Source: Paraburkholderia diazotrophica
GTDB taxonomy: Bacteria; Pseudomonadota; Gammaproteobacteria; Burkholderiales; Burkholderiaceae
DNA: 64,000 nucleotides
Assembly (NCBI RefSeq): GCF_900108945.1
Contig: NZ_FNYE01000001.1
Location: 372,001-436,000 of the forward strand
Reading direction: 5' to 3'
The position numbers and the translations under genes were made by a program. Under the pieces are notes generated by a model. It saw only the letters and a program-made list of their open reading frames with translations, was not told the DNA's origin and did no database searches. Each line of letters starts with the position of its first letter. Position 1 is the stretch's first letter. Of the stretch, positions 44,855 through 53,225 are shown in pieces.

Positions 44855-46612
44855 TCAGCCGTGTTTCTTCGGGCGCCACGGATGGCGCTTGACGGGCGGC
44901 TGCGGGCGGTCGATGCGCACGTACAGCCGGAAGCGTTCGTCGCGGTCGGCGGCGCGGCGGCCTTCCCACACGAGCTTCCACACGAAGTTCGACATCGAGC
45001 TCGGCTCGCCGAAGTCCTGCGTGTCCTGGCGCAGGATCACGTCGCAGTCTTCATTGAACGAAAAATGCATATCGCCGAAATACGCGAATGTCGCGATCTG
45101 CGCGTCGCCGAGACGCACGGGCGCAATGCAGTTGTAGTCCGATGGCAGGTGCGCGGAGATCTGCTCGGCCACGTCCTTGTACGTCCGGCTGTAGTTGACG
45201 ACGGGCAGCCAGAGCGTCATCAGCAGCACCCACATCAGCGTCGTGCCGGCGCTCGACAGCACGACGCTGCGCCACAGCACCTTCGGATGGCGCGCGACGC
45301 GCCACTGCACGAGCGCGAACCAGCAGAGCGTCACGGCCACCGCGCACAGGAACGACAGGATCTTGAACTGCGGCGTGAAGCCCGGCGCGAGCCGCGCGAG
45401 ATTGCGCGCAAGCTGATGCGGAAAGCCCGTCATGCCCGCGAGCCACACGAGCCACACAAACGTGCCGAGCACCGTGAAGCTCAGCACCGCGAACCAGTCG
45501 ATCGCGTTGATCGCGCCGCGCTTGAGCGTCGGCAGCGCGAACGCGGCGATCACCGCGAGCGCGGGCATCAGCAGCGTGAAAAGGCGGTTCGTCCCCTGGC
45601 TTTGCAGCACGACGAGAATCAGCAGCGGCGCGATTACCGACAGCGGAATCGCAATGTGCGGCGCGCGCCGCAGCCCCGCCCAGCTGAACCACGCCCAGAT
45701 CGCGAGCGGCCACGCGGGCCACGCGAAGAGCGGCAGGTTCTTGACGGCATATCGCAGCGTCGAGCCGTATGGGCCGGCGAACGCGTGCAGGCTGGTGCGC
45801 ATCCATTGATGAAGGAACCAGACGGCGTCGTCGGGGAAGAGCGCGATCGCCGTGAGCGGCCACGCGACCGAGAGCGCCAGCGCGACGGGCAGACCCGCGA
45901 GCATCAGCGTGCGCCAGTGCGTTTCGTGCACGATGATCAGCATCGCGAACGTGCCGACGAGCAGCGCGCCCACCAGCACGGGATTGCTCGTCAGCGCGAC
46001 GAGGCCGATCGCGCAGCCCCAGATCAGCGCGCCCTGGACGGGCTTGTCGACCATCCGCACGAGGCCATAGACGAGCATCGCGATGCAGACGAATTGCGCG
46101 ATCTGCGGCGTCGTTTCGTGGCCGCGCTCGGCGAGACCGAAGATCGCGAGCAGGATCAGCAGCGCGCCGTCGCCGAGCGTGCGCCCGTAATCGCGCGGCT
46201 CGGGCTCGCCGCCGAATGCGTACTTGAACGGCTGCACCTCGGGCCGGCGGCCGAGCAGATAGGCTGCGTACCAGACGAACGCGCAGGCCGCGCAGAACAG
46301 CAGGCCCGTGAACACGCGCGATGCGTTGCTCGCGTCGACGAGCGGGTCCAGCACGCGGATCGCGCTTGCACCGAGCCAGTAGCCAAGCGGCGCATCCGAC
46401 GTGATGTACTTGCCGACGAGATTGGGCAGCATCCAGTCGTGCAGCGTGCCGTTGGCCATCGTCCACATGACGCCGAAGCCGGCTGCGTCTTCCGTCTTCC
46501 ACGGGTCGCGGCCGAACAGGCCAAACGACGCGTACACGACGCAGATGGTGAGCAGCAGCCAGCGCGGCAGCGCGCTGGTGGCGGAAGCAGTGAGGCGAAC
46601 GACAGATCTCAT
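44855..46612 (-). CDS. GT39-type membrane glycosyltransferase (ArnT-like)
   Basis: Polytopic GT-C membrane protein of about 585 residues with 10-12 hydrophobic helices. The first loop has DPWKTEDAAGFGVMW, in the position of the catalytic Asp/Glu of ArnT-like enzymes, and SDAPLGYWLGA follows. It is clearly distinct from arnT at 18106-19938. The soluble C-terminus ends in a basic tail (about 570-585). Two starts are possible, 46612 (chosen, before RSVVRL) and 46648; neither has a good ribosome site. The donor and acceptor are unknown; it sits directly before a MATE gene. Confidence 0.8.
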   Translation of the reverse strand: MRSVVRLTASATSALPRWLLLTICVVYASFGLFGRDPWKTEDAAGFGVMWTMANGTLHDWMLPNLVGKYITSDAPLGYWLGASAIRVLDPLVDASNASRVFTGLLFCAACAFVWYAAYLLGRRPEVQPFKYAFGGEPEPRDYGRTLGDGALLILLAIFGLAERGHETTPQIAQFVCIAMLVYGLVRMVDKPVQGALIWGCAIGLVALTSNPVLVGALLVGTFAMLIIVHETHWRTLMLAGLPVALALSVAWPLTAIALFPDDAVWFLHQWMRTSLHAFAGPYGSTLRYAVKNLPLFAWPAWPLAIWAWFSWAGLRRAPHIAIPLSVIAPLLILVVLQSQGTNRLFTLLMPALAVIAAFALPTLKRGAINAIDWFAVLSFTVLGTFVWLVWLAGMTGFPHQLARNLARLAPGFTPQFKILSFLCAVAVTLCWFALVQWRVARHPKVLWRSVVLSSAGTTLMWVLLMTLWLPVVNYSRTYKDVAEQISAHLPSDYNCIAPVRLGDAQIATFAYFGDMHFSFNEDCDVILRQDTQDFGEPSSMSNFVWKLVWEGRRAADRDERFRLYVRIDRPQPPVKRHPWRPKKHG

Positions 46613-47007
46613 GCGGTGTTCGTGTGAGGCTGCGCGGGCGGCAGCCATGAGTTATTGATGGAGCGCAGGAGGCGTCTCTGAACCAGCATGCGGCATTGTA
46701 GACGCGCGGCACGGTGCCCGTCACAAACGCGCACCGACGCTGCGGATAGAAGCAGCGCAGCGAAAGGGCAAGGAAGCGGGCTTTCGGGGTGGCCGTTCGA
46801 CGTGGACCCGGCGGGCGTTGCGGCGGGCGTCTCGCGGCGGGTTTTGCTTCAATGCCAGCCGTCGCGCCGACAATTGTTCTCGCGAACAGGCATCAATTGA
46901 AGTGGAAATGGATGCAACCCGCATATAACGCGGCGCAATGCCGTATCGGGCGAAGCGGCGGCATGCGGCCAGCGAGCCTAACCCAGCCCAACAAACCTTT
47001 CGCCGAC
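46613..47007. other. Intergenic region upstream of the GT39 gene
   Basis: About 400 bp between rpmE2's terminator and the GT39 gene (both minus strand). It should contain the promoter of the GT39-MATE unit. The AT-richer part (46880-46930) has several TTGA/TATAAC-like elements but with wrong spacing. No coding region is supported. Confidence 0.45.
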
Positions 47008-47033
47008 AAAAAAGGGCAGCTTGCGCTGCCCTT
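47008..47033 (-). terminator. Intrinsic terminator of rpmE2
   Basis: A 9-bp stem AAGGGCAGC / GCTGCCCTT with a 4-nt loop is followed on the minus strand by six Ts. It lies ~55 nt after the rpmE2 stop. Confidence 0.88.
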
Positions 47034-47086
47034 CTTGCATCGTGGCGGCCCGGAGGGAAGTCGGGGCCTGCAACGTGTACTGCCGG

Positions 47087-47350
47087 TTACTTCGCGGCCT
47101 TGCCCGAAGCGCGGGCGCCGAACTTCTTGTTGAACTTCTCGACGCGGCCTGCCGTGTCCATGATCTTTTGCTGGCCCGTGTAGAACGGGTGCGATTCCGA
47201 CGAGACTTCGATCTTCGCCAGCGGGTACGTCTTGCCGTTGAATTCGGCCGTTTCACGCGTCTGGATGGTCGAGCGCGTCACGAACCTGAAGTCGTTCGAC
47301 ATATCGACGAACAGGACTTCGCGGTAATTCGGGTGGATGCCTTCTTTCAT
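47087..47350 (-). CDS. rpmE2: 50S ribosomal protein L31 type B (zinc-independent)
   Basis: Large-subunit ribosomal protein of 87 residues that lies near the 5S rRNA and contacts the small subunit. It begins [20 protein letters not shown] and lacks the four cysteines of the zinc-binding L31, so it is the C-minus type B form, which in many bacteria replaces the zinc form under zinc limitation. The core [13 protein letters not shown] is conserved. The start has a GGAAAGACC site. It has its own terminator. Confidence 0.96.
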   Translation of the reverse strand: MKEGIHPNYREVLFVDMSNDFRFVTRSTIQTRETAEFNGKTYPLAKIEVSSESHPFYTGQQKIMDTAGRVEKFNKKFGARASGKAAK

Positions 47351-47520
47351 GGTCTTTCCTTTAATCTGGCGGTAGCCAACCCGGGAGCCGGAGAATTCCG
47401 CAACCGCGAGCCACTTGCCTAAGGTCGAAAAACGGGGATTATGCCAGAAAATCAGTCGTTTGACGAGGTTCGTGGAGGTTTTTTCGCAAGCTTCGGCGGC
47501 TGCCCGCTTCTTGCGATGCG

Positions 47521-48357
47521 CTACGCGTCGGTCTGTTCGAGTGCGCCCGTATGCGCCGGGTCCTGCCGATAGTAACGGGCGAGCAGCTGGTAAAGCTCCG
47601 GATATTCCGCCTCGAACTCGCGGGGCTTTACGAACAGCGCCTCGCTGCACACGGCAAAAAATTCAGACGGATGGTCGGTGGCGTAAGGATCGATCAGCGA
47701 CTCGCGTTCGAAGCGGGCCCAACGCCGCTCCGGCACGGCCTCCACTTTCGCGCAGAACTGGTCGTATGCGTGGTCGAACACGTCCGCCCACTGCGCGGAA
47801 TCGAGCGGCGCATGCAGCTTGCGGAAAAGGGGCGGGTGGCCGTCGGCTTCGCCCGTCACCATGTCGATCTTGTGCGCGAACTCGTGAATCACGACGTTGT
47901 ATGCGTCCGAGCCGTCCGTCATCTGCGCGTCTTCCCATGACAGGATCACGGGGCCGCCTTCCCACGCTTCGCCACTTGCATCGTGCTCGACTTCATGGAC
48001 GACGCCGTCCTCGTCCTCGACGGTCTTGCGGATCACGAACTCGCCCGGATAGACGATCACGCCGACCCAGCCGCGATACAGTTCGAGCCCGAGATTCAGC
48101 ACGGGCAGGCACGCCTGCACGGCAATCGCGACGGTGATCTGATCCGTCAGCTCGAGATCATGCGCGGTCGAGAACTCCTTTTGCGCGATGAAGAGGCTCG
48201 TCATGTCGCGCAGGCGCGCGAGGTCGGCGGCGCCGAGGCGCGTGAGAAACGGCAGGCCGTCGAGCGTCGCCTGCCAGAGCGCGTCGTCGATCGCGTGGGT
48301 GCGCAGCGCGCGGTCGCGGCGGCGCGTGTCGAGCCATTGGGTGAATTTCGAAAGCAT
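47521..48357 (-). CDS. mtfA: MtfA-like M90 family zinc peptidase
   Basis: Zinc peptidase of 278 residues; in E. coli MtfA binds the Mlc repressor and modulates the glucose PTS. The zinc motif HEFAHKID (H158, E159, H162) and the downstream Glu in [13 protein letters not shown] are intact. The N-terminal part carries the family segment [16 protein letters not shown] and [13 protein letters not shown] region. Whether Mlc/PTS control exists here is not shown; Burkholderia often lack a classical glucose PTS, so another target is possible. It lies between rpmE2 and an MFS exporter. Confidence 0.92.
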   Translation of the reverse strand: MLSKFTQWLDTRRRDRALRTHAIDDALWQATLDGLPFLTRLGAADLARLRDMTSLFIAQKEFSTAHDLELTDQITVAIAVQACLPVLNLGLELYRGWVGVIVYPGEFVIRKTVEDEDGVVHEVEHDASGEAWEGGPVILSWEDAQMTDGSDAYNVVIHEFAHKIDMVTGEADGHPPLFRKLHAPLDSAQWADVFDHAYDQFCAKVEAVPERRWARFERESLIDPYATDHPSEFFAVCSEALFVKPREFEAEYPELYQLLARYYRQDPAHTGALEQTDA

Positions 48358-48408
48358 CGCGCGGTTGCCTCGCAGTTGCCCATTTTGGTTAGCGTTACCG
48401 ATACGAAT

Positions 48409-49950
48409 CTAGTCGATCTGCTTTTGCCATGCGGCGAAAATGCCGCCGCATACGGCCACGCCGATCAGAAAGTAAAACCCGTCGAGCGATGCGAGGAAGC
48501 TCGCCTGTTGCGCGACCATCCGGCTCACCTCGACGACGGCCAGCGCATGCGCGTCGGCCGCCGCGAAGCCGTGCGTGAGCGCCGCGATCGTGTTTTCGAA
48601 AGCCGGATTGTACGGATTCGCGAACTCGGCGAGCCGCGTCTGATGCAGTGCCTGACGATGCTGCTCGACGATGATCACCGACGCCGTCGCGAATGAAATC
48701 GTCAGTTGCCGGACGATGTTCTTCAGCCGGTAGCCGTGCGAGAACTCCTCGATAGCGAAGATTCTAAACGTCAGATTCGCGACGGGCAGCACGATGAAGA
48801 GCAGCAGCAAACCTCGCAGCAATAGCGGCACGATCAGCGCCGGTTCGCCGACGGCGGGCGACATGCGCGTCATCCACGCGGCCGCGAACGCCGCGACCGC
48901 GAATCCCGGCACGATGATCCACTTTTTGCGCAGCAGCAGCTTTGCGTAGCGCAGATAGGCGAAGAGGGCCGTCGCCGAAATCAGCGACGTGAAGCCGACT
49001 AGCTGGCCCGTGTTCTCGACGGGATAGCCGAGGCCGGTTTCGAGGAAGCGCGAGATCAGATAGCTGAACGCCGTCGATTCGTAGTAGTAGAACATGTACA
49101 GCACGAGCCCAACCTGGAAGGTCTTTTCGCGCAGCGCGTGCAGCCGCACGAGTGGCGACGGATGATGCCATTGATGCCGGACGAACCACGCAAGCGCCGC
49201 GATGCCCGCCGCGGTCAGAATGAGCAGATTCGGCGATGTGCTGAAGAGCTGAAAGCGCACCTGCTGCATCACGATCTGCAGCGCGCCTTGCGCGAACGCG
49301 AAGATGATGTACGGCCAGAAATGGGTCGCGCCGCGTTCTCCCGGCGTGCGGCCGCCGGAATCGGGCAGCGCGAACATCGCGAGCACGGCGAACAGCACGC
49401 CGAACGGCGCGGTGCAGGCAAAGAGCGCGCGCCACGTGAAATGCGCGACCAGCTGTCCGCCGATGAGCGGCGCGAGCGCGCTGCACAGCACGATCAGGAT
49501 CAGAAAGGCGCGCGTTGCAGCCGGCCGCCGCTGTGGCGTGAAGCTCAGCTGGATGAGGATGCGGCACGTGCCCATCATCGGACCGATGAAATAGCCCTGA
49601 AAGCCGCGCGCGAACAGCAGGCCGAACGACGTATCGCACAGGGCGGCCGCGACGGCGCCCGCCGCATAGAGCAGCATGCAGCCGGCCACGTAACGCCGGT
49701 AGCCGACACGGTCGACCCACCATTGCTGTTGCAGGATGCCGAGCACGGCGGCGACGGCATACGCGCTCGACGACCACACGAGTTCGTCCGGCGACGCATT
49801 GATGCCACCCGCGATGTAGCTGGCGAAGAACGAAAAGATCGCGTTGTCGAAGTAGTCGAGGCCGGTGACGACGGCCAGCACCCACGGGAAAAAATCGCCG
49901 CGCAGTTTCTCCGCGCTGAAGATATGCGCGCGCGGCACGCCTGCGTTCAT
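48409..49950 (-). CDS. MFS transporter, DHA2 (EmrB-like) family
   Basis: Fourteen-helix proton-driven exporter of the drug:H+ antiporter-2 family, 513 residues. It starts with LAVVTGLDYFDNAIFSFFASYIAG and has QQQWWVDRVGYRRYVAG and a motif C-like segment LIGGQLVAHFTWRALFACTAP. No EmrA-like or outer-membrane partner adjoins it. Its start overlaps the stop of the MerR gene by 4 nt (ATGA), so the regulator and pump are co-translated and the MerR protein likely controls the pump. The substrate is unknown. Confidence 0.9.
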   Translation of the reverse strand: MNAGVPRAHIFSAEKLRGDFFPWVLAVVTGLDYFDNAIFSFFASYIAGGINASPDELVWSSSAYAVAAVLGILQQQWWVDRVGYRRYVAGCMLLYAAGAVAAALCDTSFGLLFARGFQGYFIGPMMGTCRILIQLSFTPQRRPAATRAFLILIVLCSALAPLIGGQLVAHFTWRALFACTAPFGVLFAVLAMFALPDSGGRTPGERGATHFWPYIIFAFAQGALQIVMQQVRFQLFSTSPNLLILTAAGIAALAWFVRHQWHHPSPLVRLHALREKTFQVGLVLYMFYYYESTAFSYLISRFLETGLGYPVENTGQLVGFTSLISATALFAYLRYAKLLLRKKWIIVPGFAVAAFAAAWMTRMSPAVGEPALIVPLLLRGLLLLFIVLPVANLTFRIFAIEEFSHGYRLKNIVRQLTISFATASVIIVEQHRQALHQTRLAEFANPYNPAFENTIAALTHGFAAADAHALAVVEVSRMVAQQASFLASLDGFYFLIGVAVCGGIFAAWQKQID

Positions 49951-50453
49951 GCTTTCGTGCCCTTGCTCCCGGCACGTTTGCTGGCAGCCGCGGCGCGGCG
50001 CTGCCGGATCAGTTCATCGGCGCTTTCGCCGGCGAGACGCCGCTCGACGTAATTCAGGTCGTCGGCGAGTTCGGACTTGAGCTTCTGCACTTCTTTCAGT
50101 TCGCGCCGCACGGATTCGATGCGCGCGTCGAGCGATTCGATCTGTTGCGCGAGGCCGTCGCGAATCTGCTGCAGCGAGTCCATCGAGTAGCGGTTGCGTC
50201 CGCCTTCCGTCGTTTCGAGCGGGCGTTTCAGCATTTCTGTGATGCCAGCCAGCGAGAAGCCCAGCGCGCGCAAACGCAGGATGCGCGAAAAGCGTTCGAG
50301 GTCGTCTTCGTCGTACAGGCGATAGCGGCCTTCGCTGCGGCTGGGCGTGACGAGGCCACGTTCCTCGTAGTACTTGAGCGTGCGCGGCGTGACGTTCAGA
50401 CGTTCGGCGGCGTCGCGCACGGTCAGCAGAGTGGGGGAGTCGTCGTTCGGCAT
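49947..50453 (-). CDS. MerR-family regulator of the MFS exporter
   Basis: Transcription factor of 168 residues. The HTH is TVRDAAERLNVTPRTLKYYEERGLVTPSRSEGRYRLY; a long coiled coil follows (about 95-140, rich in Glu/Lys/Arg/Leu). The tail is basic (KRAGSKGTKA). There is no cysteine, so it is probably a ligand-binding rather than metal-sensing MerR. A palindromic operator and TATAAT box lie just upstream. The 4-nt overlap with the MFS gene indicates a two-gene operon. Confidence 0.9.
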   Translation of the reverse strand: MPNDDSPTLLTVRDAAERLNVTPRTLKYYEERGLVTPSRSEGRYRLYDEDDLERFSRILRLRALGFSLAGITEMLKRPLETTEGGRNRYSMDSLQQIRDGLAQQIESLDARIESVRRELKEVQKLKSELADDLNYVERRLAGESADELIRQRRAAAASKRAGSKGTKA

Positions 50454-50487
50454 GGCGATGCTTCACATATCGGTCATGATGCGAAGC

Positions 50488-50517
50488 ATTATAGATCAAC
50501 GTGTACGTTCACGTACA
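50488..50517 (-). promoter_or_regulatory. Palindromic operator and -10 box of the MerR-MFS operon
   Basis: On the minus strand the perfect palindrome TGTACGT-GA-ACGTACA (50502-50517) is followed by TATAAT (50493-50488). The palindrome covers the -35 position, and the -10 lies 35 nt before the merR start. An ACGT-N2-ACGT core recalls operators of LiuR-like MerR regulators. Binding by the adjacent MerR protein is inferred. Confidence 0.7.
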
Positions 50518-50560
50518 GGTGGCGGTGTGAACGTAGTATTGAGTGCAAGGCGTGCGGACG

Positions 50561-50588
50561 AAAAAAACGCCTGCGCGATGGCAGGCGT
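50561..50588 (-). terminator. Intrinsic terminator after rho
   Basis: An 8-bp stem ACGCCTGC / GCAGGCGT with a 6-nt loop is followed by seven Ts on the minus strand, 35 nt after the rho stop. It separates rho from the MerR-MFS operon. Confidence 0.9.
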
Positions 50589-50622
50589 TCTCGTGTTCGA
50601 CAGTTCGAGGCGCTGGCGGCGA

Positions 50623-51885
50623 TCAGCCGCCGCGGCGCATCATGTCGAAGAACTCGGCGTTGTTCTTCGTCTGGCGGATCTTGTCGAGCAGGAATTCCAT
50701 CGCTTCGACTTCGTCCATGTCGTGGATGAACTTGCGCAGCACCCAGATCTTTTGCAGGATCTCGGGCTTGATCAGCAGTTCTTCGCGACGCGTGCCGGAC
50801 TTGTTCAGGTTGATCGACGGATAGACGCGCTTTTCCGCGAGACGGCGCTCGAGGTGTACTTCCATGTTGCCCGTGCCTTTGAACTCTTCGTAGATCACGT
50901 CGTCCATGCGGCTGCCCGTTTCGATCAGCGCGGTGCCGATGATGGTCAGCGAGCCGCCTTCCTCGATATTGCGCGCTGCGCCGAAGAAGCGCTTCGGACG
51001 CTGCAGCGCGTTCGCATCGACACCGCCCGTCAGCACCTTGCCCGAAGCCGGCACGACCGTGTTGTACGCGCGAGCAAGACGCGTGATCGAGTCGAGCAGA
51101 ATCACAACGTCGTTCTTCATTTCGACGAGGCGCTTCGCCTTTTCGATCACCATTTCGGCGACCTGCACGTGACGCGCGGCGGGTTCGTCGAACGTCGATG
51201 CGATCACTTCGCCTGCCACCGAGCGCTGCATTTCCGTCACTTCTTCCGGACGCTCGTCGATGAGCAGCACGAACAGGATGACGTCGGGGTGGTTCTGCTT
51301 GATCGCGTGCGCGATGTGCTGAAGCATCACCGTCTTGCCCGACTTCGGCGACGCGACGAGCAGGCCGCGCTGGCCTTTGCCGATGGGCGCGATCATGTCG
51401 ATGATGCGGCCCGTGACGTTCTCTTCGCCGCGCATCTCACGTTCGAGCAGCAGCACCTTGTTCGGGTGCAGCGGCGTCAGGTTCTCGAACATGATCTTGT
51501 GCTTCGAGGCCTCGGGCGGCTGGCCGTTGACCTTGTCGACCTTCACCAGCGCGAAATAGCGCTCGCCGTCCTTCGGCGTGCGGACTTCGCCTTCGATGGT
51601 GTCGCCCGTATGCAGGTTGAAGCGGCGAATCTGCGACGGGCTGATGTAGATGTCATCCGTGCTTGCGAGATACGAGGTTTCCGGCGAGCGCAGGAAGCCG
51701 AAGCCGTCAGGCAGCACTTCGAGCGTGCCGTCACCGAAGATCGTTTCGCCCGTTTTGGCGCGTTTTTTTAGAATGGCGAACATCAGTTCCTGCTTGCGCA
51801 GGCGGTTCGCACTTTCGATCTCGAGACCATTGGCCATCTCGATCAATTGGGACACGTGTAGCGTCTTGAGCTCGGATAAATGCAT
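50623..51885 (-). CDS. rho: Transcription termination factor Rho
   Basis: Hexameric RNA helicase that terminates transcription at C-rich sites. It is 420 residues, the compact proteobacterial form. The N-terminal helix bundle ([19 protein letters not shown]) and the cold-shock RNA-binding domain ([28 protein letters not shown]) are followed by the ATPase, with P-loop SPKSGKT and [15 protein letters not shown]. The primary helicase sites are standard. It has its own terminator. It is preceded by trxA on the same strand, with a perfect hairpin between them. Confidence 0.98.
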   Translation of the reverse strand: MHLSELKTLHVSQLIEMANGLEIESANRLRKQELMFAILKKRAKTGETIFGDGTLEVLPDGFGFLRSPETSYLASTDDIYISPSQIRRFNLHTGDTIEGEVRTPKDGERYFALVKVDKVNGQPPEASKHKIMFENLTPLHPNKVLLLEREMRGEENVTGRIIDMIAPIGKGQRGLLVASPKSGKTVMLQHIAHAIKQNHPDVILFVLLIDERPEEVTEMQRSVAGEVIASTFDEPAARHVQVAEMVIEKAKRLVEMKNDVVILLDSITRLARAYNTVVPASGKVLTGGVDANALQRPKRFFGAARNIEEGGSLTIIGTALIETGSRMDDVIYEEFKGTGNMEVHLERRLAEKRVYPSINLNKSGTRREELLIKPEILQKIWVLRKFIHDMDEVEAMEFLLDKIRQTKNNAEFFDMMRRGG

Positions 51886-52036
51886 ACGGAGAACCCGCAG
51901 AGAAGGTGCGACCTGAAATGAAATCTGGGAGGAGAAGTGAGCGGAACCGCTCAGGGACTTACTCGTCTTTTAGACGTTTTATAGATTCTAGCATAGCACA
52001 CGCCAATTCCAGCCTGCGCGGCTGGTTAGACTTGAC

Positions 52037-52074
52037 GCATGATTCTTGTTGTCGGGGGACAACAAGAATCATGC
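52037..52074. repeat. Perfect 17-bp inverted repeat between trxA and rho
   Basis: Left arm 52037-52053 and right arm 52058-52074 are exact inverted repeats (GCATGATTCTTGTTGTC and its complement) around a GGGG centre. There is no T-run on either strand, so it is not a standard intrinsic terminator. A second small palindrome, GCATGCA-A-TGCATGC, lies at 52125-52139, nearer trxA. It could be a leader hairpin of rho or a repetitive element. Confidence 0.8.
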
Positions 52075-52162
52075 GGCTCGCTCGATGCATCAACTCACTG
52101 CAAGTTATGCGAGCCGGGTGGCGTGCATGCAATGCATGCGCGCCGTGTCTGCGTGTGACCGA

Positions 52163-52489
52163 TTAAAGATTGCCGTCGAGGAACGCGGTGAGTTGCGACT
52201 TCGACAGTGCGCCTACCTTCTGTGCAGCAACTGCGCCGTTCTTGAACAGGATCAGCGTGGGGATGCCGCGCACGCCGAACTTGACGGGCGTGGACTGATG
52301 TTCGTCGACGTTGATCTTCGCGATCTGCAGGCGATCAGCGTAGTCCTTCGCAACTTCGTCGAGGATCGGCGCGATCATCTTGCACGGGCCGCACCATTCC
52401 GCCCAGAAGTCGAGCAGCACGGGTTTATCGGATTTGACGACGTCCTGTTCAAACGATGCGTCGCTGATATGCTTGATGTGTTCGCTCAT
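52163..52489 (-). CDS. trxA: Thioredoxin
   Basis: General disulfide reductase of 108 residues with the redox site WCGPC (C33, C36). Other conserved residues include D27 (LLDFWAEW), [15 protein letters not shown] with the cis-Pro, and VGALSKSQL. The start at 52489 gives the standard length; an in-frame ATG 16 codons upstream adds an unrelated basic segment. It is located immediately upstream of rho on the same strand, a linkage also seen in E. coli. Confidence 0.98.
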   Translation of the reverse strand: MSEHIKHISDASFEQDVVKSDKPVLLDFWAEWCGPCKMIAPILDEVAKDYADRLQIAKINVDEHQSTPVKFGVRGIPTLILFKNGAVAAQKVGALSKSQLTAFLDGNL

Positions 52490-52945
52490 TGTGTGAATAC
52501 CTCTTTCGGTTCGAGGCCTGCTTTGATTGCCCGCCACGATACAACAAAATCAGAAAACTTTCCGTTCGCTTTACCACAGGGCAAACCATGAAAGCCGACG
52601 CGCGAAGCACTGTGGGGACAGTTTCGGGAAGGCGACCTGGCTTGGCTTTGCGGGTCACTTGAACGCCAGTTTAGCCTAAATTGCTATGCGTTGCCCGCCG
52701 TGATAGTACGCCTTCGGGCGGTAGGGTCTCACGCCGCGCACGGCAGCGCTGGCAAGGCTTCGGCGCATATCCCGAATGCCTCGCGCGCGCATGTCGTCCG
52801 CGCTGCAACCCGTCGTGACAAACCCTATTTGGCGATCGTATGTGCGAAGACAAGAGCGGCAGCAGCGCCGAAGTTGCCGTTCCGTCGCGGCGGCTTTTGT
52901 CCCGATGCCTCTCGCGCAGCGCAGCAAGCGATGTTAGAATACGAC
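52490..52945. other. Divergent region between trxA and the SRP RNA gene
   Basis: About 450 bp containing the promoters of trxA (minus) and ffs (plus). The ffs -10 TAGAAT (52935-52940) is 6 nt before the RNA 5' end; its -35 is poor. No trxA promoter stands out and no coding region is supported. Confidence 0.5.
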
Positions 52946-53045
52946 GTGACGGGCCTCCTCGCATGGAGGGGCGGTCAACCTGGTCAGGTCGGGAACGAAG
53001 CAGCCACAGCCGTTTTCCGCCAGTGCCGAGGGTCGGGCTCGTCAC
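52946..53045 (+). ncRNA. ffs: Signal recognition particle 4.5S RNA
   Basis: About 100 nt folding into one long hairpin closed by GTGACG at the 5' end and CGTCAC at the 3' end. The apical region contains the universal Ffh-binding motif GGTC-GGGAAC-GAAGCAGCC: the GGAA tetraloop, and the symmetric/asymmetric internal loops that bind Ffh. In E. coli the loop is closed by C-G; here it is G-C. A TAGAAT -10 lies 6 nt before the 5' end. Position just upstream of dnaX is usual in many proteobacteria. The ends are set by base pairing and may be off by a few nucleotides. Confidence 0.93.
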
Positions 53046-53213
53046 CTTCCTTTCTTCCCATCTGTCTCACTTCTCCCGTATTTGTCGTCATCTGCGTTGG
53101 TCCAAACGCGGCATGTTCTGGCGCTTGCGTCGTGAATTCAATGAACCGTCAGAGCGTTGTCACGCCTTGCGCGCGCGCACGATCGATTCGTCTTTTCGCG
53201 TCAGCGTTGCTGA

Positions 53214-53219
53214 TACAAT
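53214..53219 (+). promoter_or_regulatory. -10 box of dnaX, leaderless arrangement
   Basis: TACAAT ends 6 nt before the dnaX ATG (53226). No ribosome site precedes the ATG, so transcription probably starts at the start codon. The -35 is weak. Confidence 0.45.
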
Positions 53220-53225
53220 TTCCGC

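Noticed and set aside
46897..47035. Small RNA on the plus strand ending at the rpmE2 hairpin
   Set aside because: The promoter-like boxes have a 19-21 bp spacer and the hairpin's T-run is on the minus strand only.
47351..47520. Zur box upstream of rpmE2
   Set aside because: Zinc-independent L31 genes are often Zur-controlled, but I saw no convincing palindrome near the start.
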